45,162 nt of DNA from Streptomyces sp. WAC06614 (lineage in GTDB: Bacteria > Actinomycetota > Actinomycetes > Streptomycetales > Streptomycetaceae): contig NZ_RPRY01000020.1 in NCBI RefSeq assembly GCF_003949795.1, forward strand, positions 1-45,162, in the 5' to 3' direction. This document shows positions 17,701 to 24,891 of this stretch, one piece after another (the first letter of the stretch is position 1; the number at the start of each line of letters is the position of its first letter). The position numbers and the translations under genes were made by a program. The notes below the pieces were generated by a model, which did no database searches, was not told the origin of the DNA, and worked only from the letters and a program-made list of their open reading frames with translations.

Positions 17701-18137
17701 TGCTGCTCGTGGTGTGGGAGCGGTACAAGCCGCACAACGAAGGACTCGCCGCGCTGGCGCTGCTGGCCGACGGCCGTCCCGAGGAGGCCCGGGAGATCTT
17801 CGGCCAACGCGTGCCGCTGCGGCGCGACTTCGCCTTCTCCATCCTGGCCGGGCTGCGCGGCATGGCCGCCGTCGCCCTCGGCGACCCGGCGGCCGCCGCC
17901 GAGGTGTACGCGGACCTGCTGCCCCTGGAGGGGCTGGCGGGCGGCACGAGCAGCCTCAGCCTGGCGTTCCGGCCCGTCGCCCAGACCCTCGGGGAGCTGG
18001 CCGAGTTCCTGGGCCGCCCCGAACGGGCCCGGCACCACTACCTCGAAGCCGCCCGGGTGGCGGCCGCCTGGGACTCCCCCCACTGGGCGGGCGCGGCGCG
18101 GTCCGGCCTGGCCGGACTGCCGCCGGCGCCCGCCTAG
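14733..18137 (+). CDS. SARP-type regulator with BTAD, AAA and TPR domains
   Basis: A large transcriptional activator of 1134 aa. Residues 1-95 form an OmpR/SARP winged helix (LKVLGPFRVEVDGRAVDTGG; LLLARGDVVPTERIVERLW). Residues 100-250 form the bacterial transcriptional activation domain, ending in LGVEPGPALLELEQALL. An AAA ATPase follows, with Walker A GEAGIGKSS near residue 330 and Walker B LAIVLDDLHRGD near 431. The C-terminal 550 residues are alpha-helical and TPR-like. This is the large-SARP layout of PimR/PteR-type activators; the LuxR helix-turn-helix of LAL regulators is absent at the C terminus. No antibiotic biosynthesis cluster is adjacent. Its stop codon overlaps the stop of the convergent oxidoreductase in one CTAG. 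Confidence 0.88.
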   Translation: MITLKVLGPFRVEVDGRAVDTGGRLPRSVLVQLLLARGDVVPTERIVERLWPTRVPSSAQSSLHAYVARLRRVLEPGRAPRTPARLLVSAPYGYALAVPQDAVDAWVFEDRVAASAAPELSAGAAAEGLAAALAAWGGQPYAEFSDEPWTAGERARLEEVHRTARERLTAARLGCGQAAQALADAGALTREQPLHEEGWRLLALALWARDRQGDALAALRRARHVLGEELGVEPGPALLELEQALLHQRLDVLHRATGTPATTTAAVTRGAEAVPTAVAVRGPAAVAGPGTPTVLTADRLLGRDEELGRLAAAADRARGGRAQVVVVSGEAGIGKSSLLEAAVRQLPAQGWLVGTGQCPETDGAPPGRAWFDMLPDLAQAAPPGPYAEELRPLLAPGSAGDSAHPDGSPARRFRLHRALLGWLRDTAVRRPLAIVLDDLHRGDRESIELFLLCAEELRDVPLLLVGSYRTGEGDLTGALARLAARSPVRLALGGLSDDQAVELLRRGAADMSDHAAVALAERAGGNPFHLRESALLLAGEGEQQALARVPQGVQDVLRRRLALLAPTVTAGLRLAAVAGREASVALLVRAADSDAEQLLDALDAGVTAGLLTEPRPGTVRFTHALVRDALEGELTRLRLARMHSRLGRGLIALGSDDVATTAHHLLRAASVVTADAGPAVRHARLACEQAVRRYAPQNAEALLDAALALLDDHPAAFADQDAALVRVMLLGQLVDCRIRMGAVVPAREAQEQAVRVARAEGRADLLIAAWTTWTEPTPWRVRPYAASDPEGVAELGRLLEEPGLTDRQRCLLLDQLADALDDTDPRAVAVARQAVDLARAVGEPRLRGLTLTSLLRKIDCELEPAVYQELHRELAEVAEAQDHPEYSWMSAYIAARIAAAGNDPAEMERCLVRADAIARAYGLQGAFAVARLRHPMLAMARGRFEEAEEAMGAAVAELRARGAVDLSGLAALGVGCMRLQQERLAEMVPVLLVVWERYKPHNEGLAALALLADGRPEEAREIFGQRVPLRRDFAFSILAGLRGMAAVALGDPAAAAEVYADLLPLEGLAGGTSSLSLAFRPVAQTLGELAEFLGRPERARHHYLEAARVAAAWDSPHWAGAARSGLAGLPPAPA

Positions 18138-19069
18138 GGGCGGCCCTCACCGGGGGTGGGCGGGGCCAGTTCGGTCAGGAACTCCGCGGCGAGGTCGAGG
18201 AATTCCTTGGGCGACTCCGTCGTGAGCTGGAGGTCGACGAGCACCTCGTCGGCCCCGGCCGTGCACATCTGCCGCAGGTGGTCGCAGATCTGGCGCACGG
18301 TCCCGCGGTGGTGGGCCTCCGCGGGACCGGCCGCGGCCGGGGTGACCTCCGGGTTGACCCGGAACACCCGGCGCAGCGCGGCCGGGTCCCGGCCCGCCCG
18401 CTCGGCGGCCTCGACGGCGACCGACCACAGCCCGTGGAAGAAGGGCAGCGGCATCGAGGCCGCCAGCCAGCCGTCGGCGCGCCGGCCGACCCGCTCCAGG
18501 GCGTACGGGGTGAAGCCGCCCAGCAGGACCGGCGGCCTCGGGCCCTGCCGGGGTTTGGGCAGCACGGTCGACTCGGGGATGGTCCAGCGGGGGCCGCTGT
18601 GGACGACCGGGTCGGAGCACCACACGGCGTCGAGGACGTCGAGGGTCTCCTCCAGCCGGGCCCCGCGGCCCTGCCACGGCACCCCGACGGCCTCGTACTC
18701 CTCCCGCATCCAGCCCAGCCCGATGCCCACGTCCAGGCGCCCGTGGCTGATCAGGTCGAGGGTGGTCAAGGCCCGGGCGAGCACGAGGGGTGGCTGCCAC
18801 AGGGCGTTGAGCGTGCTGCTGCCGAGCCGGACCCGCTCGGTGGCCGTGGCCGCCACGGCCAGGGCGAGCAGCGGGTCGAGGTGGGTGCCGTAGCGGACGG
18901 GCATCCGCCCTCCGCCGGCGTAGCCCTCGGGCGGGTCGAGCGGGGACAGCAGCCGGTCACCCACCCAGAGGCTGTGGCAGCCCAGGTCTTCGAGCGCCGC
19001 GCACATCCCGGCGGTGCGGTCGGGGTCGGCGAACGGGCCGAACTGGGGGACGGAGAAGCCGATGCGCAT
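18134..19069 (-). CDS. LLM-class F420-dependent oxidoreductase
   Basis: A luciferase-like TIM-barrel enzyme of 311 aa that most likely uses F420 or FMN. It starts RIGFSVPQFGPF and has the family segments LWVGDRLLSP, TERVRLGSSTLNALWQPP, SHGRLDVGIGLGWMREEYEA and PPVLLGGFTPYALERVGRRADGW. These match the actinobacterial TIGR03619/TIGR03621-type F420 proteins, whose substrates are mostly unknown. ATG 19069 is chosen because the protein begins directly with the first barrel strand; GAGG lies 11 bases upstream. The stop shares CTAG with the SARP gene stop on the other strand. Confidence 0.85.
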   Translation of the reverse strand: MRIGFSVPQFGPFADPDRTAGMCAALEDLGCHSLWVGDRLLSPLDPPEGYAGGGRMPVRYGTHLDPLLALAVAATATERVRLGSSTLNALWQPPLVLARALTTLDLISHGRLDVGIGLGWMREEYEAVGVPWQGRGARLEETLDVLDAVWCSDPVVHSGPRWTIPESTVLPKPRQGPRPPVLLGGFTPYALERVGRRADGWLAASMPLPFFHGLWSVAVEAAERAGRDPAALRRVFRVNPEVTPAAAGPAEAHHRGTVRQICDHLRQMCTAGADEVLVDLQLTTESPKEFLDLAAEFLTELAPPTPGEGRP

Positions 19070-19128
19070 CGGTGGGGGTTCCTCGATCGGTACAGGCGGG
19101 GCAGGGCAGGTCGGGGCGGGGCGGCAGG

Positions 19129-19812
19129 TCAGACGGTGGTGCGCCGGCCGCGGACCCGGGTGGTCTCGCGGCGGTACTGCCGCTGCCCGAGCAGCTTCCA
19201 CAGCACCCGGGCCGGCAGCGGCAGCCGGCCGAGGAACTCCTCGCGCTCCTCCGGCGAGGCGTCCTCCAGGATGGCGCCCAGGGCGATCATCAGCCGGTTG
19301 CGGGGCGTCTCGGCCAGGCCGCGCTCCCCGATCGCGTGCCACTGCTCCGCGGTCACGTGGAGCGCGACCAGCGGCATCACCTCCCGCTCCTCCTCGTCGA
19401 GGTGGGCGCACAGCTGCCGGTGGTGCCTGCGCAGCGCCTCGGCGAGCGCGTCGCGGTCCTCGGGCCGGGCCCGGTCCTGCCACAGGTCCATGAGCTGCTG
19501 GACCTCGGCGATCCCGTCGCTGAGCTCGTGGTGCTGCGCCTCCATCGCCAGGACCTGCTCGGCGTCGAGGTCCAGGTGGGGCAGCAGCACCGGCCAGAGC
19601 ATCTCGTCCTCGCCGGTGTGGTGGGTGTGCAGGCCGACGGAGTACAGCCGCCAGTGCTCGGCGAGGATCCGGGAGCGGGCGGTGTCTCCGGGGCGGACCT
19701 CCTGGACGAGCTCGGCCAGCAGGCGCGACTCGCGGCGGAACACCTGGTGGATCATCGCCATCTCGCGGGTGTAGGGGTGGACGGTGGTGTCGGAAGGGTT
19801 GTTCGCGTTCAT
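19129..19812 (-). CDS. Hemerythrin-domain protein
   Basis: A 227-aa cytoplasmic protein with a hemerythrin HHE four-helix bundle, which binds a di-iron centre and senses or stores oxygen or related species. Candidate ligands are seen in order: MIHQVFRRE near residue 21, LHTHHTGEDEMLWP near 61, QHHELSD near 94 and AHLDEEEREVMP near 136. The C-terminal part is basic (ETTRVRGRRTTV) and may not belong to the bundle. It lies 59 bp upstream of the F420-type oxidoreductase gene on the same strand, so the two may be co-transcribed; a redox link is inference. Confidence 0.85.
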   Translation of the reverse strand: MNANNPSDTTVHPYTREMAMIHQVFRRESRLLAELVQEVRPGDTARSRILAEHWRLYSVGLHTHHTGEDEMLWPVLLPHLDLDAEQVLAMEAQHHELSDGIAEVQQLMDLWQDRARPEDRDALAEALRRHHRQLCAHLDEEEREVMPLVALHVTAEQWHAIGERGLAETPRNRLMIALGAILEDASPEEREEFLGRLPLPARVLWKLLGQRQYRRETTRVRGRRTTV

Positions 19813-19896
19813 GACTCCCAGTCTTCGGAGCCCGGTTGCACGCCACTTGCAGCCGACTTGCCACGCCCACCCACCCGCGCGCCCGCGCGGGCCGGC

Positions 19897-20295
19897 CTAG
19901 GCCGGACCGGAGCCGTCGGGGCCGAGGTCGTCCGGGCCGAGGTCGTCCGGGCCGAGGTCGTCGGGGCCGAGGTCGTCCGGGCCGGCGTCCTCGCGGGCCA
20001 GGCCCAGGGCCACCTGCTGGAGGATCTCCTCGGAACTCGGTTCGGAGCCCGCCTCGTCGTAGGCGTCGGCGACCGCGTCGAAGGCCAGGATGAACCCGGT
20101 GATCAGGGCGCTCAGCGGGTCGGAGAGCTGGCGCAGCACCGCCAGTCCCACCTCCTGCGGGGTCCCGTTCGCGGGCACCACGAACTGGTCGGGGATCACC
20201 TCGCCGAGCAGGTCGGAGACGAAACCCTCCGTCGCCCCGCCGCGCAGGGCCGTCAGCGCCGCGATGGCCTTGAGCTTGATCTCGTTGTCGGTCAC
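19897..20295 (-). CDS. Hypothetical protein with GPDDL pentapeptide repeats
   Basis: A 132-aa protein I do not recognise. The first 100 residues form an acidic helical domain (KLKAIAALTALRGGATEGFV; LSALITGFILAFDAVADAY). The C terminus is a tandem array of four GPDDL units followed by GPDGSGPA. Start GTG 20295 gives VTDNEIKLKAI; upstream sequence on this frame is not protein-like. The stop codon sits in a perfect 14-bp palindrome, CCGGCCTAGGCCGG (19892-19905). It is divergent from the 2OG oxygenase gene and upstream of the hemerythrin gene on the same strand. Confidence 0.7.
   Translation of the reverse strand: MTDNEIKLKAIAALTALRGGATEGFVSDLLGEVIPDQFVVPANGTPQEVGLAVLRQLSDPLSALITGFILAFDAVADAYDEAGSEPSSEEILQQVALGLAREDAGPDDLGPDDLGPDDLGPDDLGPDGSGPA
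19920..19979 (-). repeat. 15-bp tandem repeat, four copies, in frame
   Basis: Four consecutive 15-bp units (GGCCGAGGTCGTCCG on the plus strand; the third has one change) encode GPDDL on the minus strand. A degenerate fifth unit follows at 19980. Copy number can change without breaking the frame. Confidence 0.9.
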
Positions 20296-20436
20296 AGGGC
20301 GAGCGTAGGCCCCGCCGGCGGGTCCTGTCCGGATTGCAGCGGTGCGGGCAGGGGCCGCCTTGACGGCGTCCCGGCGAGTCCCAGAATCGACCAGAGCATG
20401 CCGTCCCCCGGTCCGCCGGAAGGAGAGGTGGTGACC

Positions 20437-21300
20437 ATGGCCGCGACAGACGGCCCCGCTCCGGTCACGCTGACGGGCACGGTGCACCCCCCGGACTACT
20501 TCCGCGTGGTGGTGCGGGACGGCATCGACTGGGACGTGTGGACGGACGTGCTGCGGGGCCGGGTCGCCGTCGCGCACTTCCGCGGGGCGCTGGACCCCGG
20601 CGTCTGCGCGCGGACCGCCCGCGCCCTGTGGGACAGCCCCGGCCTCCAGCGGCCCGCCGGCACCCGCAGGGGCTTCCGGCTCGGCCCCGACCTGGTCGGG
20701 GCCCCGGACGTGGACGCGTACCTGGACGCGGTCGAGCGCACCCGGCCGGACGTCGACGCCGTGCTCGCCGCGGGCGGCGACCGCGGCCTGCCCCACCTGC
20801 TGGCGGACTACGCCGGGTACGCCGCCGACCGGGGCCTGGAGGTCCGGCTCGCGGAGCACGGGGGCCGGCGGGCGGCGGCGTACAAGCTGCGGGTGCGCAC
20901 GAGCGCCGCGGGCTTCGCGCTGCTGCCGCACGACGATGCGGAGACCGTGCGGCAGGCGCCCCACCTGAAGGGCTTCGAGGTCCAGGAGACCGAGCACATC
21001 TGCGCCGCGGTCGCCTGTGTGGAGAACGACCGCGGCGGCGAGCTGGTGTGCTGGAACCTCTCCCCCGACGCCGGCTCCCGCGGCCTGGTGGGCCACGGCT
21101 ACGACACCCACGGCTACCCGGAGCGCTCCCTCGCCCCGTTCCAGCGCCTCACGGTGCCGGTCCGGCCGGGCGACGTCCACGTGTTCGACGCGGGTCTGGT
21201 CCATGCCGTCGGCCGCCCGGCCGGGGAGGGCACCCATCGCACCGGCGTGCAGTGGAACATGGCCTTCCACGCCACCACGACGATCCTGCAGTGGGCCTGA
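20437..21300 (+). CDS. 2OG-Fe(II) oxygenase-like protein
   Basis: A 287-aa protein with the signature of iron/2-oxoglutarate dioxygenases. The facial triad is visible as His165-x-Asp167 (LLPHDDAE) and His256 (DAGLVHAVG), with the 2-oxoglutarate-binding Arg268 twelve residues later (THRTGVQWNMAF). The core strand VENDRGGELVCWN fits the YLND-GGEL segment of prolyl-hydroxylase-like enzymes. The N-terminal half (DYFRVVVRDGIDWDVWTDVL) is not assigned. ATG 20437 has AAGGAGA ten bases upstream; GTG 20431 and ATG 20398 are alternatives. No adjacent amino-acid or peptide biosynthesis genes indicate the substrate. Confidence 0.65.
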   Translation: MAATDGPAPVTLTGTVHPPDYFRVVVRDGIDWDVWTDVLRGRVAVAHFRGALDPGVCARTARALWDSPGLQRPAGTRRGFRLGPDLVGAPDVDAYLDAVERTRPDVDAVLAAGGDRGLPHLLADYAGYAADRGLEVRLAEHGGRRAAAYKLRVRTSAAGFALLPHDDAETVRQAPHLKGFEVQETEHICAAVACVENDRGGELVCWNLSPDAGSRGLVGHGYDTHGYPERSLAPFQRLTVPVRPGDVHVFDAGLVHAVGRPAGEGTHRTGVQWNMAFHATTTILQWA

Positions 21301-21322
21301 CCCGCGTCACCGCCGGCCCGCC

Positions 21323-22891
21323 TCAGCTGTGGTCGCGGACGGCCACGATGCCGTTGAAGACGCCCACGTACGCGGTGCCGTCGGGGCCGAGGGTGATCGG
21401 CGCCCAGTTGTTGTCGTAGAGCGGGCCGGTACCGGTCAGCCGGCGCCAGCGGCGCTCGCCGGTGCGGAAGTCGACGGCGGTCAGGTACCAGGCGTCGATG
21501 CCCCAGGCGTTCGGCTGCTTCTCGTAGACGTAGAGCAGGCCGTTGCCGGCCGACAGCTTCGGCACGGTCGAGGGCGAGCGGACGTCGCTCTCCCAGACGG
21601 TGTCGCAACCGCTGCCGTCGGGCCGGACGTCGATCCGGGTGAGCCCGCCGACCACGCTCTTGCCGAGCAGCAGGCCGGTGGGGTTCTCGTAGCCGTAGTT
21701 GTTCTCCACGATCACGCTGTTGCCCCAGCTGATCAGGGAGTTGTCGGTGGTCGAGGCCCCGGGGCGGAAGACCGGGACCTTGCACACCAGGCGGCGGTCG
21801 GCGGGGACGTCGGTGCCGCGCCGGTGGACCAGGACGTTCATCCGGTCGTCGGCGTTGTCGGTGATCGCGACGTACCCGTCGCCGAACAGGTCCGGGGTGG
21901 TGCCCGAACCCTGGTTCACCGAGCCGGGCTTGGTCCCGGTGCCCCGGTCGTAGGTCTGCCGCCACTGCACCTGCGGGGTGCCGTCGGCGGTGGCGCGGAA
22001 GGAGTACAGGGCGTGGTCGGTGACGAGGGAGACGCCGTCCTCGGCGACCGCGAAGGAGTTCTGGATCTCCTCGCCCGGGAGCCGGACCGAGCGGATCCGG
22101 CCGCTGCCCGGGTCGACCGTGCCCACCCGGCCCTGCCGGGTCACCCACCAGATGCGGCCGTCCCAGTCCGGCATCACGGAGGTGACCGGGTCGCAGGTGC
22201 CACTGGGCCACAGGTTGGTCCAGCTGACGCAGTCGTGCGGGACCTGGGAGGTCAGGTCCCAGTCGTCGACGACCTCGAACTGCCAGCGTCCGTCCGCACG
22301 TTGGGTGTGGGCCAGGCGCAGGACGTGCTGGCGGGAGTCGGCCAGGACGGCGCGGTCCTGGTCGTCGAGGTAGAAGTAGGCGCCGCCCGAGGTGTCCTTG
22401 AAGATCTTCGAAAAGTCGAGGGAGGTGATCGCCTCGACGGTCGAGGAGCGCTGCGGGAGCCGGTACTCGGCGAGGGTGGCCAGGGTGGCCGGGTCGAGCA
22501 GCTTGACCCGGAAGCCGGCGAAGGTGCCGCAGACGGTGACGATCCGGCCGCCCGCGTCGAAGGTCGCGGTGGCGCACTCGCCGCCGAGCGCGGCGATCCT
22601 CTCGCTGGTCACCTCCGGGTTCCGGCCGAGCGGCCCGGACCAGGGCACGGTGGCGCTGCCGGCGGCGTCGGAGTGCATGCCGCTGCGCCCGTTGGGCGCG
22701 AGGTACGGGTGCTGCGGCGGGGCCTGGCCGGGCAGCGGGACGGCGACCGCGGGCGCCCCCTCGTACGAGCTGACCAGGCGGTGTCCCGGGGCCTGCGGGA
22801 TCTCCTGGCCCTGGACCGGGGAGACCCCGTAGGCCGCCGCGAGGGCGGCGAGGGCCGGGACCGCCGCGCAGTTCAGCGCTCTTCGGAACAT
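21323..22891 (-). CDS. Secreted beta-propeller-like (PQQ/YVTN type) protein
   Basis: A predicted exported protein of 522 aa. The N terminus (MFRRALNCAAVPALAALAAA) is a signal sequence with no clear lipobox. The body contains repeating blade-like units, for example GRIVTVCGTFAGFRVKLLDP, GRIWWVTRQGRVGTVDPGSG, GLLYVYEKQPNAW and GTAYVGVFNGIVAV at the end. These resemble PQQ-binding-like or WD-type propellers without enzyme motifs. ATG 22891 has GGGAGGA seven bases upstream, which settles the start against 22918. It is convergent with the 2OG oxygenase gene, the stops 22 bases apart. The function is unknown. Confidence 0.75.
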   Translation of the reverse strand: MFRRALNCAAVPALAALAAAYGVSPVQGQEIPQAPGHRLVSSYEGAPAVAVPLPGQAPPQHPYLAPNGRSGMHSDAAGSATVPWSGPLGRNPEVTSERIAALGGECATATFDAGGRIVTVCGTFAGFRVKLLDPATLATLAEYRLPQRSSTVEAITSLDFSKIFKDTSGGAYFYLDDQDRAVLADSRQHVLRLAHTQRADGRWQFEVVDDWDLTSQVPHDCVSWTNLWPSGTCDPVTSVMPDWDGRIWWVTRQGRVGTVDPGSGRIRSVRLPGEEIQNSFAVAEDGVSLVTDHALYSFRATADGTPQVQWRQTYDRGTGTKPGSVNQGSGTTPDLFGDGYVAITDNADDRMNVLVHRRGTDVPADRRLVCKVPVFRPGASTTDNSLISWGNSVIVENNYGYENPTGLLLGKSVVGGLTRIDVRPDGSGCDTVWESDVRSPSTVPKLSAGNGLLYVYEKQPNAWGIDAWYLTAVDFRTGERRWRRLTGTGPLYDNNWAPITLGPDGTAYVGVFNGIVAVRDHS

Positions 22892-22929
22892 CCGGTCGTC
22901 CTCCCACGGGTCGGGCACGCCGCGTTGCT

Positions 22930-22947
22930 GACATCACGTCCGATGTC
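22930..22947. promoter_or_regulatory. Inverted repeat in the propeller/AMP-ligase spacer
   Basis: GACATC and GATGTC form a perfect 6-bp inverted repeat around ACGTCC, 39 bases upstream of the propeller start. The divergent spacer (22892-23186, 295 bp) shows nothing else I can support. Possible operator. Confidence 0.25.
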
Positions 22948-23186
22948 GCGCCGGGCGCCGACGGTAGGCGGCCGGACACCAGGAGTCCATGGCGCCGCCG
23001 GTTCTTTCACGCGGCCGCAACACGGGCCGGACGGCTTGGACCTTCCGCCGAGGGAACCCGGTCCGCGTGGTGGGGACCGCGCCTTGTGGGCGGGGGGAAC
23101 CGGGGGTTTGGATCGGACGGACATCCGCACGAGGCCGGGCTCGTGGACCGGCCCTGCCCCGGCACCGAAGAAGGCGAACGACACCC

Positions 23187-24566
23187 ATGCTCGACGGCTG
23201 TACGCCCTGGCCCCAGGAGTTCGTCGACCGCTACTGGGCGGCCGGCCACTGGCGCGGCAACACGCTGGACAACCTGCTGCGCGGCTGGGCCCTGGAGCAC
23301 GGGCCTCGGACCGCGCTCGTGCACGGCGCCACCCGGCTGTCGTACGCGGCCCTGAACCGGCGCGTGGACCGCCGGGCCGCCGGCTTCCACCTGCGCGGCC
23401 TGCGGCCCGGGCAGCGGGTCCTCGTCCAGCTGCCGAACGTCGCCGAGTGCGTCGTCACCGCCTTCGCCCTGATGCGCGTCGGCACGGTCCCGGTGTTCTG
23501 CCCCCTGTCCCTCGGCGCCCCCGCGACGAGCCGTGTCGCGCGGGTCACCCAGGCCGTCGGGTACGTCGGCCCCGCGGCGTACCGGGGCTTCGACCACCTG
23601 GGGACGGTCGCCCGGATCGCGGCCGAGCGGCCCTTCCTGCGCCGGGTGTTCACCTACGAGGAGCCGGGCACCTCGTCCCCGTACGGCGGCGTGCGGACCG
23701 ATCCGTCGGGCTGCCACTACTTCCCGCTGGACTCCGTCGACTCCCCGCCGCGGCCGGCGCTCGTGCAGGGCGCGGACCAGGTGGCCTTCCTGCTGCTCTC
23801 CGACGACGACCGTGGCGGCGACGGCGGCGGCGACGGCGACGCCACCCGGCCGCTGCTCGTCCCGCGCACCCATGACGACTTCGCCCACCAGGCGCGGGCC
23901 GCCGCCGCGCTGGTGTCGCTCACCGAGGAGGACGTGTACCTGGCCGCACTGCCCGCCGGATCCCCGCTCGCCCTCGGCGGCCCCGGCATCCTGGGCACCC
24001 TCTCCGTCGGCGGCACCGTCGTCCTGGCCGGGGACCCGGGCCCCGAGGAGTGCCTGCCGCTCCTCGCGCGGGAGGGGGTCACCGTCACCACGGTGGTGGC
24101 CGACGTCGCCCGGCGCTGGGCCGACGCGCTCGACACGGGCGCGGCGGCCCCGGACGCCGGCCCGGGGCGTCTGCGGCTGGTCCAGTTCGCCGGCGCGCCC
24201 GTGCCCCGGACGGTCCTCGAACGGACCGGCCGCGCGCTGGACTGCCGGACGCAGCAGGTCCTCGGCGGGCCCGAGGGGCTGCTCGCGCTCACCCGGCCCG
24301 GCGATCCGGACGAGGCGGTCCTGACCACGCAGGGCCGCCCGCTCTCGCCCGACCACGAGCTCCGCCTCGTCGGCGCCGACGGGGCGGAGGTGCCGGACGG
24401 GGAGCCCGGCAGCCTGCTCGTGCGCGGCCCGTCCACCGTGCGCGGCTACTACCGGGCGCCCGAGCAGGACGCGCGCGCGTTCACCGCCGACGGCTGGTTC
24501 CGCACGGGCCTGAGGGCCCGGCGCACCCCGGACGGCGACCTGGTGGTGACCGGCCCCCGGACCTGA
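23187..24566 (+). CDS. Degenerate DHB-AMP-ligase-like protein (ANL family)
   Basis: A 459-aa relative of 2,3-dihydroxybenzoate-AMP ligases (EntE/DhbE), which activate the aryl cap of catechol siderophores. The family start is intact: GCTPWPQEFVDRYW (residues 4-17), and later VPRTHDDFAHQ, VLTTQGRPLSPDHELRLV and GYYRAPEQDARAFTADGW. The catalytic parts are damaged. The phosphate-binding loop SGGTTGLPK is replaced by an Asp/Gly-rich run near residues 204-222, the A5 motif FGMAEG reads LGGPEG, and the A7 motif YRTGD reads FRTGL. The frame stops before the C-terminal lid with its catalytic lysine (family about 540 aa). No siderophore genes are adjacent. It looks like a pseudoenzyme rather than a random pseudogene, since the frame is open. 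Confidence 0.75.
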   Translation: MLDGCTPWPQEFVDRYWAAGHWRGNTLDNLLRGWALEHGPRTALVHGATRLSYAALNRRVDRRAAGFHLRGLRPGQRVLVQLPNVAECVVTAFALMRVGTVPVFCPLSLGAPATSRVARVTQAVGYVGPAAYRGFDHLGTVARIAAERPFLRRVFTYEEPGTSSPYGGVRTDPSGCHYFPLDSVDSPPRPALVQGADQVAFLLLSDDDRGGDGGGDGDATRPLLVPRTHDDFAHQARAAAALVSLTEEDVYLAALPAGSPLALGGPGILGTLSVGGTVVLAGDPGPEECLPLLAREGVTVTTVVADVARRWADALDTGAAAPDAGPGRLRLVQFAGAPVPRTVLERTGRALDCRTQQVLGGPEGLLALTRPGDPDEAVLTTQGRPLSPDHELRLVGADGAEVPDGEPGSLLVRGPSTVRGYYRAPEQDARAFTADGWFRTGLRARRTPDGDLVVTGPRT

Positions 24567-24597
24567 GCCCCAGGGCTCGGGCCCGGCGGCCGAAGCC

Positions 24598-24792
24598 TCA
24601 GGGCTTGAGGCTCTCCAGTGCGGTGGCGGTGGCCGTGAGGCCGTCGTGCAGGGTGGCGGCCATGCTGCTGGTCGCGAGCTGGAAGCCGAGCAGGACGCAG
24701 ATCAGCGCGTGGCTGAACTTGAGACCGCCGCTGCGCAGGAACAGCCAGGCGAGGGCGAGGAGCAGGACGACCACGGAGAGAGAGATCACCAT
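24598..24792 (-). CDS. Small membrane protein, 64 aa
   Basis: A 64-aa protein with one clear transmembrane helix at residues 2-19 (ISLSVVVLLLALAWLFL) and a second weaker hydrophobic stretch (ALICVLLGFQLATSS). A hydrophilic tail, HDGLTATATALESLKP, follows. AGGAGG lies five bases before the ATG, a strong ribosome site. Similar small proteins are scattered through Streptomyces genomes, as I recall, without known function. It follows the nik operon on the same strand after a 99-bp gap and is convergent with the AMP-ligase-like gene. Confidence 0.7.
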   Translation of the reverse strand: MVISLSVVVLLLALAWLFLRSGGLKFSHALICVLLGFQLATSSMAATLHDGLTATATALESLKP

Positions 24793-24891
24793 CGAGAACC
24801 TCCTGAGTCCCGCGCCATGGTGGCGCAGGGGGAGGTGCCGGCGGGGCCACTGGGTGTCCGCCGTACGGGTGTTGACCGTCCGTGACGGCCG

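Noticed and set aside
20437..21300. Idea that the 2OG enzyme lacks the acidic ligand, as halogenases do
   Set aside because: The HICAAV and HLKGF histidines looked acid-less at first, but LLPHDDAE supplies a normal His-x-Asp pair.
23797..23853. GGC/GAC-rich tract as an independent microsatellite element
   Set aside because: It lies in frame within the degenerate AMP-ligase gene and is irregular; it is better treated as the replaced P-loop.
24565..24578. GAGCCC-CA-GGGCTC palindrome as terminator
   Set aside because: Six-base arms with a two-base loop over a stop codon are too weak to call.
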